DNA from: Prevotella sp.
Lineage (GTDB): Bacteria > Bacteroidota > Bacteroidia > Bacteroidales > Bacteroidaceae
DNA length: 64,000 nucleotides
NCBI GenBank assembly: GCA_017445845.1
Contig: JAFSRY010000025.1
Coordinates: 1 to 64,000, forward strand
Direction of reading: 5' to 3'
The translations under genes and the position numbers were made by a program. The notes beneath the pieces are model-generated. The model was not told the DNA's origin. It did no database searches and was given only the letters and a program-made list of their open reading frames with translations. Positions within the stretch are counted from its first letter, which is position 1, and each line of letters opens with the position of its first letter. Positions 25,497 to 34,730 of this stretch are shown piece by piece.

Positions 25497-26915
25497 CTAT
25501 GGCTGATCCGATGCTGTTTTCCGTGCCTCCGATTTCATTGTCTTGCGCCGTACCCAATGGGTCCAAGCCCAGGTGCGGTCGGCAAGGGTGAGGAGGAACA
25601 GGGGCAGCACGAACCAGAGGAAGAGCGAGACCACCTTGCGCGTGACGGAGGTCGTGGCAAGCTGTCCGAAGGGCTGTTGCTCAAGGGGGTATGAGGTTTG
25701 GCCTTGCTCGATGACGGGCAGGGCGTTGTGGCTCCATTTTTGCTGAATGACGCCGTCTTTGAGGAGCAGCAGCCCGGGATTACTTCTGACAATAGTCTTC
25801 AGCGTCACCTCGTCAGTGGTAAGGAAGGGGTATTCGGCTCCTGTGCGGTCTTGCCACTCCATGCGGGCTGCGTTGCCGCTGGCCGTGAGGCAATAGAAGG
25901 GATAGCGATGCTCCTGTGCATACTCGTAGAGTTGTTCGATGTCGCCGAAGTGACGGTCGGAGGCTGCCTCAAGATGCGGGGCCACCAAGAGGAAGGTATA
26001 GCCGCGTCGCGAGATGATGTCCTCCGTGAGGTCGTTGCCCTCGGCATCTTCCATCGTGAGGTCGTGGATGGGCGGCACGAAGCCTTGACGTGTCTGAACG
26101 GTACGGGCGTCGACGAAGGTCCATGTGGAGTCCGGGTAGTCATCGAGCGTAAACTCCTTGCGCTGTCCGTCCTTTTCCATAATGAACGTGGTCTCGAATT
26201 CGGGTTGCTCGGCATCGTCGGGGATTGCCATCGCCTCGGCTATGTCGGTTCCCACATGATAGGGGCGGAAGTCGAACAGCGGAAGTGTGTAGAGGCAATA
26301 GAGGCTGACGAAGACGATAAAGAGAATGGTGTAGTGGACAACAATCCACTGATTGGTTTCCGAGATGAGGCGCATCATACGCAAAGGCCATAAGGCAGCG
26401 ACGACGGCACAGGATAGGAGAAGGATGTTTTTCCAGAATGTCTGCCAGTTGGTGAGGTGAACGGCATCGCCGAAACAGCCGCAGTCGCTGATGGGGTTGG
26501 CAACGGCCAACCATAGTGTCAGCAAGGTCATTATGATCATCAGTACGACCGTCAGCCTCGTGACGAGACGCCGCTGAATGACAAAGAGCAGGCAGATGCC
26601 CAGCGTGAACTCCAAGGCTGAGAGTCCGACGGAAAGGGTGAGCGTAACCCAATCGGGCAACAGACGCTCGAGGCTGAGGGCTGTCAGGTAGTCGTGGATT
26701 TTATATTGCGTGCCCAATGGGTCGACAGCCTTGACAAAGCCTGAGAAAATCAGCACTCCTGCCAATATCAGCCGGCAGATATTAACGGATATAAATGAGA
26801 AATGGGAAATGAAAAATAAAGAATGGGCCCCGACTGCGGCAGGGGTCACTTGCCCTTCATTCGTTGAGGGTTGCTGCTGTTCACTTGGCTTCATTTCCCA
26901 TTCCTCATTCTTCAT
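25497..26915 (-). CDS. DoxX/MauE-like membrane protein (BT_3928 family)
   Basis: The 472-residue protein has four membrane helices in its first half (about residues 48-175: ICRLILAGVLIFSGFVKAVDPLG, LSALEFTLGICLLFVI, VLMIIMTLLTLWLAV, ILLLSCAVVAAL), as in DoxX/MauE proteins. NPISDCGCFGDAV is a cysteine pair typical of redox-linked members. Another helix, an extracytoplasmic thioredoxin-like part (YCLTASGNAARMEWQD, SNPGLLLLKDGVI) and a final helix near the C-terminus follow. Its place between a DUF1599 gene and tpiA matches other Bacteroidales. Residues 1-45 are odd: they are encoded by an inverted repeat element and do not look like a natural signal region. It overlaps the DUF1599 stop by 11 bases. 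Confidence 0.75.
   Translation of the reverse strand: MKNEEWEMKPSEQQQPSTNEGQVTPAAVGAHSLFFISHFSFISVNICRLILAGVLIFSGFVKAVDPLGTQYKIHDYLTALSLERLLPDWVTLTLSVGLSALEFTLGICLLFVIQRRLVTRLTVVLMIIMTLLTLWLAVANPISDCGCFGDAVHLTNWQTFWKNILLLSCAVVAALWPLRMMRLISETNQWIVVHYTILFIVFVSLYCLYTLPLFDFRPYHVGTDIAEAMAIPDDAEQPEFETTFIMEKDGQRKEFTLDDYPDSTWTFVDARTVQTRQGFVPPIHDLTMEDAEGNDLTEDIISRRGYTFLLVAPHLEAASDRHFGDIEQLYEYAQEHRYPFYCLTASGNAARMEWQDRTGAEYPFLTTDEVTLKTIVRSNPGLLLLKDGVIQQKWSHNALPVIEQGQTSYPLEQQPFGQLATTSVTRKVVSLFLWFVLPLFLLTLADRTWAWTHWVRRKTMKSEARKTASDQP
26793..26910. repeat. Inverted repeat element supplying a protein N-terminus
   Basis: Arms 26793-26813 and 26890-26910 match in 19 of 21 positions as inverted copies. They consist of repeated words such as AAATGAG, AATGGG and AAATGAA. 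The inner part has a small CCCC/GGGG hairpin (CCCCGACTGCGGCAGGGG). The element covers almost exactly the first 40 or so codons of the DoxX-like gene. Confidence 0.6.
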
Positions 26916-27456
26916 TCAATTTGATGGCTCCGAAGACGGCATAGTTGATGATGTCCATATAGTTGGAGTCGATGCCTTCACTGACAAGGGTGACGCCGCC
27001 CAGGTCTTCCATCTCCTTGATGCGCTGGAGCTTGGTGAGGATCAGGTCGGTATAGGAACTGACACGCATTCCGCGCCACGCCTCATCGTAGTCGTGGTTT
27101 TTACGAAGCATCAACTCGAGGGCTTCCCGAGCGTGGCTGTCGTAGAGGGCGAGGGCCTCGTCGGGTGTGAGGTCTACTTCATCGACAAAGCCTCGTTCGA
27201 GTTGGATGAGCCCGACGATGCCATAGTTGATGAGGGCGATGAACTCGGGACGGATGCCTTCGCCGACAAGACTCTCCTTCTTGATTTCCAGCGAACGGAT
27301 GCGCTTGGCCTTGATGAAAAGCTGGTCGGTGAGCGACGATGGCCGCAGGATGCGCCATGAGGCACCATAGTCGTGGAGTTTCTTTGAAAAGAGCGTCCGG
27401 CACTCGGCCATAACGCTCTTAAACTCTTGTTCTGTATGGTTTTCTGTCATTGCCAT
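26905..27456 (-). CDS. DUF1599 protein with internal duplication
   Basis: The 183-residue soluble protein consists of two related halves. KLHDYGASWRILRPSSLTDQ ... INYGIVGLIQLE (about 26-88) matches KNHDYDEAWRGMRVSSYTDL ... INYAVFGAIKLN (about 118-181). Each half keeps a H-D-Y...W motif and an acidic, helical body, consistent with DUF1599 annotated as a nucleotide-modification-associated domain. The biochemical role is not established. It sits 14 bases from lpxA and overlaps the next gene, so it is transcribed with them. Confidence 0.8.
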   Translation of the reverse strand: MAMTENHTEQEFKSVMAECRTLFSKKLHDYGASWRILRPSSLTDQLFIKAKRIRSLEIKKESLVGEGIRPEFIALINYGIVGLIQLERGFVDEVDLTPDEALALYDSHAREALELMLRKNHDYDEAWRGMRVSSYTDLILTKLQRIKEMEDLGGVTLVSEGIDSNYMDIINYAVFGAIKLNEE

Positions 27457-27470
27457 ATCGTTCTTTTGAA

Positions 27471-28253
27471 CTATATCTTGCCAATGATGCCCAGCTGGGT
27501 ATGATTGATGAAGTTCGTTATGTTCTGAATCTCCTGGCTGTCAGGCACCTGTTCCTTAATCTGAAGGACGGCATCGAAGACGGAGTTCTGACCGTTGAAC
27601 ACCAGACGATAGGCATTGGCGATGTGCTTCTGAACCTTCTCGCCGATGCCGTAGGCTGTCATCATCGTCGTGTTGGGACCGCCATAGGCGACGGGGGCAC
27701 CGCCGGCAATGATGTAGGGCGGAATATCTTTCGAGAAGGTTGTGCCAGCCTGCACCATCGAACCTTCACCCACACGGGTCTTGGCGTTGGCGATGACCGA
27801 TGAGGAGAAGATGACACCATTGCCAATCTCACAGTCGCCGGCAATCTTGGCACCATAGCCGAAGACGCAGTTGTCGCCGACCTTCGTGTCGTGACTGATG
27901 TGGACACCCTCCATAAGGAAGTTGCCGTTTCCGATGCGGGTCTGGCCGCCGGTGTGCGTGGCACGGTTGATGACGACATTCTCACGGATGACATTATTGT
28001 CGCCGAGCACACACTCGCTTTTCTCTCCACGGAAGTTGAAGTCCTGCGGAAGGGCTGCGATGACTGCCCCCTGATGCACCTTGTTGCCGTTGCCCATGCG
28101 GGTTCCGTTGAGGATGCTCACAAAGGGAAAGATGATGCAGTTGTCACCAATGACGACGTCGTCCTCGATATAGACGAACGGGAATATCTTACAATTGTTG
28201 CCGATTCGCGCCTTGGGCGATATTTCAGCTTTGGGACTTATTTCACTTGCCAT
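27471..28253 (-). CDS. lpxA: UDP-N-acetylglucosamine acyltransferase LpxA
   Basis: The 260-residue enzyme transfers a hydroxyacyl chain from acyl carrier protein to UDP-GlcNAc, the first step of lipid A synthesis. The N-terminal two thirds is a left-handed beta-helix of hexapeptide repeats (ISPKAEISPKARIGNNCKI, VIGDNCIIFPF). His-bearing segments typical of LpxA (GNKVHQGAVIAALPQDFNF, GVHISHDTKVGDN) and a helical C-terminal part are present. Length is normal. The gap behind it (28254-28326) contains only short AT-rich repeats. Confidence 0.95.
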   Translation of the reverse strand: MASEISPKAEISPKARIGNNCKIFPFVYIEDDVVIGDNCIIFPFVSILNGTRMGNGNKVHQGAVIAALPQDFNFRGEKSECVLGDNNVIRENVVINRATHTGGQTRIGNGNFLMEGVHISHDTKVGDNCVFGYGAKIAGDCEIGNGVIFSSSVIANAKTRVGEGSMVQAGTTFSKDIPPYIIAGGAPVAYGGPNTTMMTAYGIGEKVQKHIANAYRLVFNGQNSVFDAVLQIKEQVPDSQEIQNITNFINHTQLGIIGKI

Positions 28254-28268
28254 AATTCTTCTTTTTTA

Positions 28269-28304
28269 ATTAGTAATTAGCCATTAGTGATTATGATTAC
28301 TAAT
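28269..28304. repeat. AT-rich inverted repeat between lpxA and the efflux operon
   Basis: ATTAGTAAT at 28269-28277 and ATTACTAAT at 28296-28304 are perfect inverted copies within a stretch built of ATTAG/CTAAT words (28266-28322). It separates two minus-strand units and may form a weak hairpin. Confidence 0.4.
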
Positions 28305-28326
28305 TTCCAACTACTCATTACTATTT

Positions 28327-29727
28327 TTATTCTGCTCCGCCACCGAGTGCCTGATAGAGACTGACGACGGCCTGCATCTTGTTGAAGTCGTCGGTAATCT
28401 TGGAAATCTGGGCATTGAGCAGCGTCGACTGAGCCTGTATCATCTCAAGATAGGTTCCGCCACGTTGGTTGAAAAGCGTGGTGGCGGTGTTCAGATTGGT
28501 CTCAAGGGCCTTTATCTGGCGGGCCTCAAGGTCGGCCTTCTCCATCGACGAATTGTATTGGACAAGGGCATTACTCACTTCGCTACCGGCCTTGAGAACG
28601 GCCTGCTGCCAGGTGTTATATGCCTGTTCATACTGCATCTTCGCCACTTTCAAGCCAGCCACGATCTGTCCGTTCATGAAGATGGGCTGCACCAGGGAAC
28701 CGACGACACTCAGCATCCATTTTCCGGGATTGACAATCATGCTGCCGGCGGAATTGGTAAAGGTGCCGTTGGGGGTGATGGTAATGCTCGGATAGAAGCG
28801 GCTGCGGGCAGTCTCAACGCCATAGAAGCACTGTGCCAGCTGCATCTCGGCGGCATGGACGTCAGCACGGTTGTTCAACAGCTGAAGACTGATGCCGGCT
28901 GACAGATTGGTGGGCAGCGACTGGTTCTCGAGTCGGCCGCGCCCGATCGTCTGGGCTGGCTGGCCAAGAACCAGCGAGAGAGAGTTCTCTACCTCACGCA
29001 TCTGGCGCAGCAGGTCTACCTTCTGGGCTTTCACCGAGAGATAGTTGGCCTCGGCACTGGTGACGGCAGCTTCGGTATAGCCCTGACGGCTGCCCTTGAA
29101 CTCTTTCATCAGGTTCCAAGTCTTCTCGGTCAGGTCTTCCATTCCGTTGATGACTTCCATCTGGGCATCAATCATCATCAGCGTATAGTACATATTGGCT
29201 ACACCCGAGATGATATTGGTCTTGACAACGGTCTGATAGTCCTTGGTGGCTAGCAGCTGCATCTGTGCAGAACGCTTCTGGGAAAGGATGCGGCCGAAGA
29301 GGTCGATATTCCATGAGGCTGCGATGGGCAGCTGATAGGTCTTTGTGGGTTTGTTGCCGTCCCACGAGGCAATGGTTCCCTGGGGAGTGAAGGTGATCTG
29401 CGGCAGGAAGGCCAGCTTGGCCACCGTGAGCTGCGTCTCGACCATCTTCACGTTCAGGGCCGCATTCAACAGGTCGGGGTTGTTGTCGAGGGCCTGCTGG
29501 ATCAGCGACTGCAACTGCGGGTCGGTGAAGACCTCTCGCCAAGGCATCTTGCCGAAGGAAGTGGTATCGCTGACGGCCAACGTGTCGGTGAGCGACAGAG
29601 GATCGCGGACAATGCCCTGCATATTCACCTCCGGACGTTCATATTTTCCATAAAGGCTCTTACAGCCTGTGAGGGTCACGGCTGCAAGGCCTAATATAAG
29701 GATGTTTATTTTGCTTCGGGTAATCAT
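28327..29727 (-). CDS. Outer-membrane efflux lipoprotein (OprM/TolC type)
   Basis: The 466-residue protein begins with a lipoprotein signal (ILGLAAVTLTGC); the start at 29727 is chosen for that. Two tandem outer-membrane-factor repeats (each a long alpha-helical hairpin with beta-barrel strands) are visible as LQSLIQQALDNNPDLLNAALNV and LLNNRADVHAAEMQLAQCFYGV. It forms the trimeric exit duct of the RND pump encoded just upstream. A gap of 33 bases separates the two genes and all three pump genes share one strand. Confidence 0.93.
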   Translation of the reverse strand: MITRSKINILILGLAAVTLTGCKSLYGKYERPEVNMQGIVRDPLSLTDTLAVSDTTSFGKMPWREVFTDPQLQSLIQQALDNNPDLLNAALNVKMVETQLTVAKLAFLPQITFTPQGTIASWDGNKPTKTYQLPIAASWNIDLFGRILSQKRSAQMQLLATKDYQTVVKTNIISGVANMYYTLMMIDAQMEVINGMEDLTEKTWNLMKEFKGSRQGYTEAAVTSAEANYLSVKAQKVDLLRQMREVENSLSLVLGQPAQTIGRGRLENQSLPTNLSAGISLQLLNNRADVHAAEMQLAQCFYGVETARSRFYPSITITPNGTFTNSAGSMIVNPGKWMLSVVGSLVQPIFMNGQIVAGLKVAKMQYEQAYNTWQQAVLKAGSEVSNALVQYNSSMEKADLEARQIKALETNLNTATTLFNQRGGTYLEMIQAQSTLLNAQISKITDDFNKMQAVVSLYQALGGGAE

Positions 29728-29760
29728 AATATCTAATTCCAATTACTCATTCCTAATTAT

Positions 29761-32700
29761 TTATTCTTCTACTTGATAGTCCTTAGGTACGACGCCGTGG
29801 GCATACTGGGCCAGTTCGGCTGCCACCTCTTCATTGGTCTCGGATTCGAACTTCATCGGACGGAACTTCTCTTGAAGCGACTCGAAGATGACAAACAGGG
29901 CCGGCACCACGAAGACCTGGCACAACGTACCTATCAGCATACCGCCGACGGCAGCGGCTCCCAGCGTCTGGTTACCGTTCTTACCGACACCCGAAGCAAA
30001 CATCATCGGCAACAGACCGATGACCATTGCAAGCGATGTCATCAAGATAGGACGCAGACGGGCAGCAGCACCCAGCACGGCCGACCATGAGATGGCCATA
30101 CCGAGTTCACGGCGCTCCAAGGCATACTGCACAATCAGAATGGCATTCTTTGCCAACAGACCGATGAGCATAATCAACGAAATCTGCATATAGATATCGT
30201 TGGCATGACCGAAGAGCTGAGTAAACAGGAAGGCTCCTGCCAGTCCGAAAGGTACGGACAGGACGACGGCCAAGGGCAGTATATAGCTCTCGTACTGAGC
30301 CGACAGGATGAGGTAGATGAACAGAAAGCACAACACGAAGATAAGTGCTGTAGAATTGCTCGAGGCTGCCTCGGAACGTGTCAGACCTGAGTAGTCGTAG
30401 GTATAACCGGTGGGCAACGTCTGGGCAGCCACTTCCTCAACAGCCTTGATGGCCTCACCCGTTGAATAGCCGCCGGCAACGGTCGCCGTGACATTGATGG
30501 AGGTGAAGAGGTTGAAACGGTTGATGTTGGAAGGACCATAGACGCGCTCCAGATGGCAGAACTCGTTGATAGGTGCCATTCCCGCGGGCGTGCGTACATA
30601 TATATTATTAAGACTCTCGGAAGTCATGCGCGTGGCCGGATCACCCTGAACCATCACACGATAGAGCTTACCGTAAGCATTGAAGTTAGAGGCATAGAGA
30701 CCACCATAGTAACCCTGCAACGTCGTGAGTACAGTGCGAGGCGACAGCCCCGACTGCTTACACTTGGCTACGTCGACATGAATCATATACTGCGGATAGC
30801 TCGGGTTGTAGGAGGTCATTGCCATCTGTATCTCCGGGCGTTTGTTGAGTTCTGCCAGATAGTCCTTCACAATGCCGAAGAACTTCGTCAGGTCGCCACC
30901 CGTACGGTCCTGCATCACCAGCGAGACACCGGAGTTGGCTGAGAAGCCGGGAATCATTGGCGGAGCAAATGCCAGTATCTGGGCATCCTTAATCTGAGCT
31001 GTCTGCTTGTAAATCATACCCAACACCATCGTGGCATCATAAGGATTGACGAAGAAGCGGTAGAAACCGTCGCCCTGCCAAAGGCCGGAAAGCTTCCAGA
31101 AGAAACCGCGCTGACGCTCTGAGAAGGGTTTCAGCTTGATGATGAAGGTGGCCTGGTCGGAACCGGCACCGGCAATGAAGTTATAACCTTGTATCTGCTC
31201 ACGGCTGAGAATGGCTGGATTGGCAGCCAACATGGAGTCTACCTGGTCGATGACCTGACGGGTGCGGGCCACAGAGGTGGCAGGGGGCATCGAAACAGTA
31301 CAGAAGAGCGTTCCGGTATCTTCGTCGGGAACCAGACCGGTCTTCGTCGTCGTCATTGTCGTTGCCAACACGGCAATACCGACAACGACGGCTATAGCCG
31401 TTAAGACAGGCTTGCGAACCAGTTTCTCAACGCCCTTCTTATATTTGCCCAACACTTTGTCGTAGGCTGTATTGAAAGCAGCGTGGAAACGGTCAATGCG
31501 CGACATCTTCACTTCATGACCGTCCTTGTCGTGGGGCTTCAGGAAGATGGCACAAAGGGCCGGCGACAGCGTCAAGGCGTTCAGAGCCGAGATAACGATG
31601 GCGACAGCCATCGTCACACCGAACTCACGATAGAAGGTACCGCTGGTACCCCCGATGAACGACACCGGAATAAACACTGCCGACATCACCAGCGTAATGG
31701 AGATGATGGCTCCCGATATTTCGTTCATCGCATCGATAGAGGCACGGAGAGAGTTCTTATAACCCTGGTCAAGCTTGGCATGGACGGCCTCGACAACCAC
31801 AATGGCATCGTCGACCACAATGGCAATAGCCAAAAGCAACGCTGACAGTGTCAACAGGTTAATGGAGAAGCCGAATATCTTCAGGAAGAAGAACGTACCG
31901 ACCAGCGACACCGGCACGGCAATCAGCGGGATGAGCGTCGAGCGGAAGTCCTGAAGGAAGAAATAGACCACAAGGAACACCAGGAACAGCGTCATGAACA
32001 GCGTGAACACCACTTCTTCGATACTGGCATAGAGGAACTCCGTGACATCGTAGTTTATCTTATAATACATGCCCGGGGGGAAGAGCTTGGCTTGTTCCTC
32101 CAGTTCCTTCTTCACGCTGACAGCAATCTGGTTGGCGTTTGAGCCGGCAATCTGCTGAACCATACCCATTACGGAGGGCAGGTTGTTATTCTTCATCGAC
32201 ACACTATACTGCAGTCCGCCCAGTTCAATCTCTGCCACGTCCTTCAGCTTCAACGTGTTGCCATAGGCATCGCTCGAGACGATGATGTTACCGAACTCTT
32301 CGGCACTCTTCAGACGTCCCGTATAACGCATGGCATACTCAAAGGAAACATCCGAACGCTCACCAAACGTACCCGGAGCAGCCTCAACGTTCTGTTCTGC
32401 CAGAAGGCCAGTGATGTCAGAGGGCATGAGGTTGTACTGCTTCATCACGTCGGGCTTCAGCCAGATACGCATTGAATAGGTCTTCACACCAGGGCTCTGC
32501 ACGTCACCGACACCCTGAATACGCTTCAGGGCAGGAACAACGTTGATATTTGAATAGTTTGTCAGGAACTCGTCATCATAGCGGCCATCCGAGGTCAGCG
32601 TATACATGATGACCTGTGAGGTCTGACGCTTCATCACCGTCACACCGATCTGAGTAACCTCGGCAGGCAGCAAAGCCTGAGCCTGGCTTACTCGGTTCTG

Positions 32701-33021
32701 CACGTTGACGGCACACATGTCGGGGTTCATGCCCTGACGGAACAGTATGGAGATGCTCGCCGAACCACTCGATGCAGACGAGCTCATATAGTCCATGCCT
32801 TCCACACCGTTGATACTCTCTTCAAGCGGTGCAAGCACGGAGTTCTTCACCGTTTCGGCATCGGCACCGGGATAGCTGGTGAAAACAACGACAGTAGGCG
32901 GTGCGATGTCAGGATACTGCTCGATAGGCAGTGTGGCAAGTCCGATGAAACCAAGGATGACGATGACCACGGAAATCACCGTCGAAAGCACCGGCCGCTT
33001 TATAAAGTTTGTAAAAGTCAT
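29761..33021 (-). CDS. RND multidrug efflux transporter (AcrB/MexB, HAE1 type)
   Basis: The 1086-residue inner-membrane pump has the RND plan: helix 1 (VLSTVISVVIVILGFIGLA), a periplasmic porter domain, helices 2-6 with the proton-relay Asp pair in AIAIVVDDAIVVVEAV, a second porter domain and helices 7-12. Motifs such as GVEGMDYMSSSASSG and the helix-7/8 region VLCFLFIYLILSAQYESYILPL are clear. It exports hydrophobic drugs, bile acids or similar compounds in exchange for protons. It lies between adaptor and outer-membrane factor in one operon; no local regulator gene is present. Confidence 0.96.
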   Translation of the reverse strand: MTFTNFIKRPVLSTVISVVIVILGFIGLATLPIEQYPDIAPPTVVVFTSYPGADAETVKNSVLAPLEESINGVEGMDYMSSSASSGSASISILFRQGMNPDMCAVNVQNRVSQAQALLPAEVTQIGVTVMKRQTSQVIMYTLTSDGRYDDEFLTNYSNINVVPALKRIQGVGDVQSPGVKTYSMRIWLKPDVMKQYNLMPSDITGLLAEQNVEAAPGTFGERSDVSFEYAMRYTGRLKSAEEFGNIIVSSDAYGNTLKLKDVAEIELGGLQYSVSMKNNNLPSVMGMVQQIAGSNANQIAVSVKKELEEQAKLFPPGMYYKINYDVTEFLYASIEEVVFTLFMTLFLVFLVVYFFLQDFRSTLIPLIAVPVSLVGTFFFLKIFGFSINLLTLSALLLAIAIVVDDAIVVVEAVHAKLDQGYKNSLRASIDAMNEISGAIISITLVMSAVFIPVSFIGGTSGTFYREFGVTMAVAIVISALNALTLSPALCAIFLKPHDKDGHEVKMSRIDRFHAAFNTAYDKVLGKYKKGVEKLVRKPVLTAIAVVVGIAVLATTMTTTKTGLVPDEDTGTLFCTVSMPPATSVARTRQVIDQVDSMLAANPAILSREQIQGYNFIAGAGSDQATFIIKLKPFSERQRGFFWKLSGLWQGDGFYRFFVNPYDATMVLGMIYKQTAQIKDAQILAFAPPMIPGFSANSGVSLVMQDRTGGDLTKFFGIVKDYLAELNKRPEIQMAMTSYNPSYPQYMIHVDVAKCKQSGLSPRTVLTTLQGYYGGLYASNFNAYGKLYRVMVQGDPATRMTSESLNNIYVRTPAGMAPINEFCHLERVYGPSNINRFNLFTSINVTATVAGGYSTGEAIKAVEEVAAQTLPTGYTYDYSGLTRSEAASSNSTALIFVLCFLFIYLILSAQYESYILPLAVVLSVPFGLAGAFLFTQLFGHANDIYMQISLIMLIGLLAKNAILIVQYALERRELGMAISWSAVLGAAARLRPILMTSLAMVIGLLPMMFASGVGKNGNQTLGAAAVGGMLIGTLCQVFVVPALFVIFESLQEKFRPMKFESETNEEVAAELAQYAHGVVPKDYQVEE

Positions 33022-33055
33022 GTTGTATTTCGATTAGACAATTTACTGATATAGT

Positions 33056-34267
33056 TTATTTCTTACCGCTCATCATGTTGATGAAGCCCTTGGCGGAAGA
33101 CTGGTTCTCACCGAGCTTAATAGCATCGGATATTTTTTTCTCATACTGAGCCTCGCTGATGGGGACGATTTCCTGTCCGTCGGTCAGCTTCGTGATGCCA
33201 TTGGTCACATAACGGTCGCCAACCTGCAGTCCGCCAGTGACAATGAAGTTGTTGCCGTCATCCTGCGGATCGACAGTAATCTCGGTATAGGTGACTTTAT
33301 TGTCCTGACCCACCAGATAGACAAATTTCTTGTCCTGAACCTGCATGACGACGCTCTGCGGAATAATGACAGCATTCTCGGCTTCATGAGGAATGACGAC
33401 GGAAGCAGAGGCTCCGCTCTGAAGCAGACGATCGGGGTTCTCGAAACGGGCGATAAACTGAACGGTACCTGTTGCGGCATCAATGACACCACTGGCCTTC
33501 GTCACCTTACCCGGATGGTTATAGATGCTGCCGTCCTTCAGCTGAAGCTTCACGTCGGGAAGTCGCTGAATGGCTGCATTCAGGTTGCCAGCCTCTTTGG
33601 TCATGCCCAACACAACGGCCTCGGGCAGCGAGAAGTAGACCTCCATGGAACTGATGTTGGCGACGGTCGTCAGCGGCTGAGGACTCGAAGCACTCACCAG
33701 CGCACCAACCTTGAACGGAATGGTTCCGACGACACCGGCAGCCGGACTCTTCACATAACAGAAACTCAAGGCTTCCTTGGCTGTTGCCAGTCCGGCTTCT
33801 GCCTGGGCTAATGCTGCCTGAGCAGTGGCATAGGTGTTTTCCGTGGCCGACATCTCAAACTGGCCGATGATATTCTTCTCGAAAAGATCCTTGTTGCTTT
33901 CGTAAGTCAACTTTGACGTATTCAACTGGGCCTGAGCCGTATTCACGGCAGCCTGAGCCTGACGGACGGCAGCCTGCTGCGTCGCATTGTCAATAACAAA
34001 GAGCAGCTGACCGGCGCCGACCGTCTGACCTTCCTTCACACAAATCTGAGTAAGGAAACCCGAGGTCTTCGGACGGATTTCAACATCCTGAACGCCCTTC
34101 ACGGCGGCCGGGTAGGTCGTCTGCATTGCAGCTGTCTGGCCTTCAATAGTCCTCACGGGGAACTCATTATCACCGAAATTGGGCAAACCGCCACGGTTGC
34201 CGCCACCACCGCCGCAAGACACCATCAGGGCTGCTGCGGCGGCCATCATAATAATCTTCTTTTTCAT
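33056..34267 (-). CDS. RND efflux periplasmic adaptor (AcrA/MexA type)
   Basis: The 403-residue lipoprotein (signal MKKKIIMMAAAAALMVSC) has the membrane-fusion order: a lipoyl half (VEIRPKTSGFLTQICVKEGQTVGAGQLLFVID), a coiled-coil hairpin rich in Ala and Gln (about 90-165), the second lipoyl half, a beta-barrel (VYFSLPEAVVLG) and a membrane-proximal domain. It bridges pump and outer-membrane duct. As first gene of the operon it has two possible -7 elements upstream. A run of five Gly after the lipobox is a flexible tether. Confidence 0.94.
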   Translation of the reverse strand: MKKKIIMMAAAAALMVSCGGGGGNRGGLPNFGDNEFPVRTIEGQTAAMQTTYPAAVKGVQDVEIRPKTSGFLTQICVKEGQTVGAGQLLFVIDNATQQAAVRQAQAAVNTAQAQLNTSKLTYESNKDLFEKNIIGQFEMSATENTYATAQAALAQAEAGLATAKEALSFCYVKSPAAGVVGTIPFKVGALVSASSPQPLTTVANISSMEVYFSLPEAVVLGMTKEAGNLNAAIQRLPDVKLQLKDGSIYNHPGKVTKASGVIDAATGTVQFIARFENPDRLLQSGASASVVIPHEAENAVIIPQSVVMQVQDKKFVYLVGQDNKVTYTEITVDPQDDGNNFIVTGGLQVGDRYVTNGITKLTDGQEIVPISEAQYEKKISDAIKLGENQSSAKGFINMMSGKK

Positions 34268-34730
34268 ACTTAACATACCTATTTATTTTATTTTTATTCC
34301 TTATATATAACCGCTTTGAGTGTGCAAAGGTACTAAAAACAGAATTATGAACGCTACTCTATTTTAGTTAATTCGCAATAATTAACGAACGTTTGCTAAG
34401 TGTTTACACCGCATACGCTGAGGACGGTGCAAAAGTACTACATTTTTTCAAAACTCCAGTAACCACAGCCCAAACTGGCAAAAGACAGCGAAATATGGGA
34501 CAGCCTATATGTATTTATGTTTTTTTAACACAAAAACTGACACTGCAACCTTAAAAATTAAAAAAAAATAGTTACTTTTGCAAAACTTTAGTAAGTTGCA
34601 TCACTGTGAAGTGACATAAAAAATATAATGTCGCGAGACAGTTGCACCCTATTACTACGAAATAATACAGATAAAATCATTTTATAAAAGTTATAAATAA
34701 TTTGAATCCTTAAACGTAAATGTAAAAGCA
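34268..34730. promoter_or_regulatory. Divergent control region, efflux operon / SusC-SusD
   Basis: This 463-base gap has no credible gene. Minus-strand -7 elements for the pump are TACCTTTG (34332-34325) and TACTTTTG (34437-34430). A plus-strand -7 for susC, TACTTTTG, is at 34573-34580, giving a leader of about 145 bases. An imperfect palindrome centred at 34390/34391 (TTAACGAACGTTTGCTAA, two mismatched pairs) resembles LacI-family operators. The remainder is AT-rich without other recognisable signals. Confidence 0.5.
34573..34580 (+). promoter_or_regulatory. -7 element for the 34.7-kb susC
   Basis: TACTTTTG fits TAnnTTTG. The ATG of susC is 151 bases downstream, leaving a long leader in which regulation by RNA would be possible, but no defined structure was identified. 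Confidence 0.5.
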
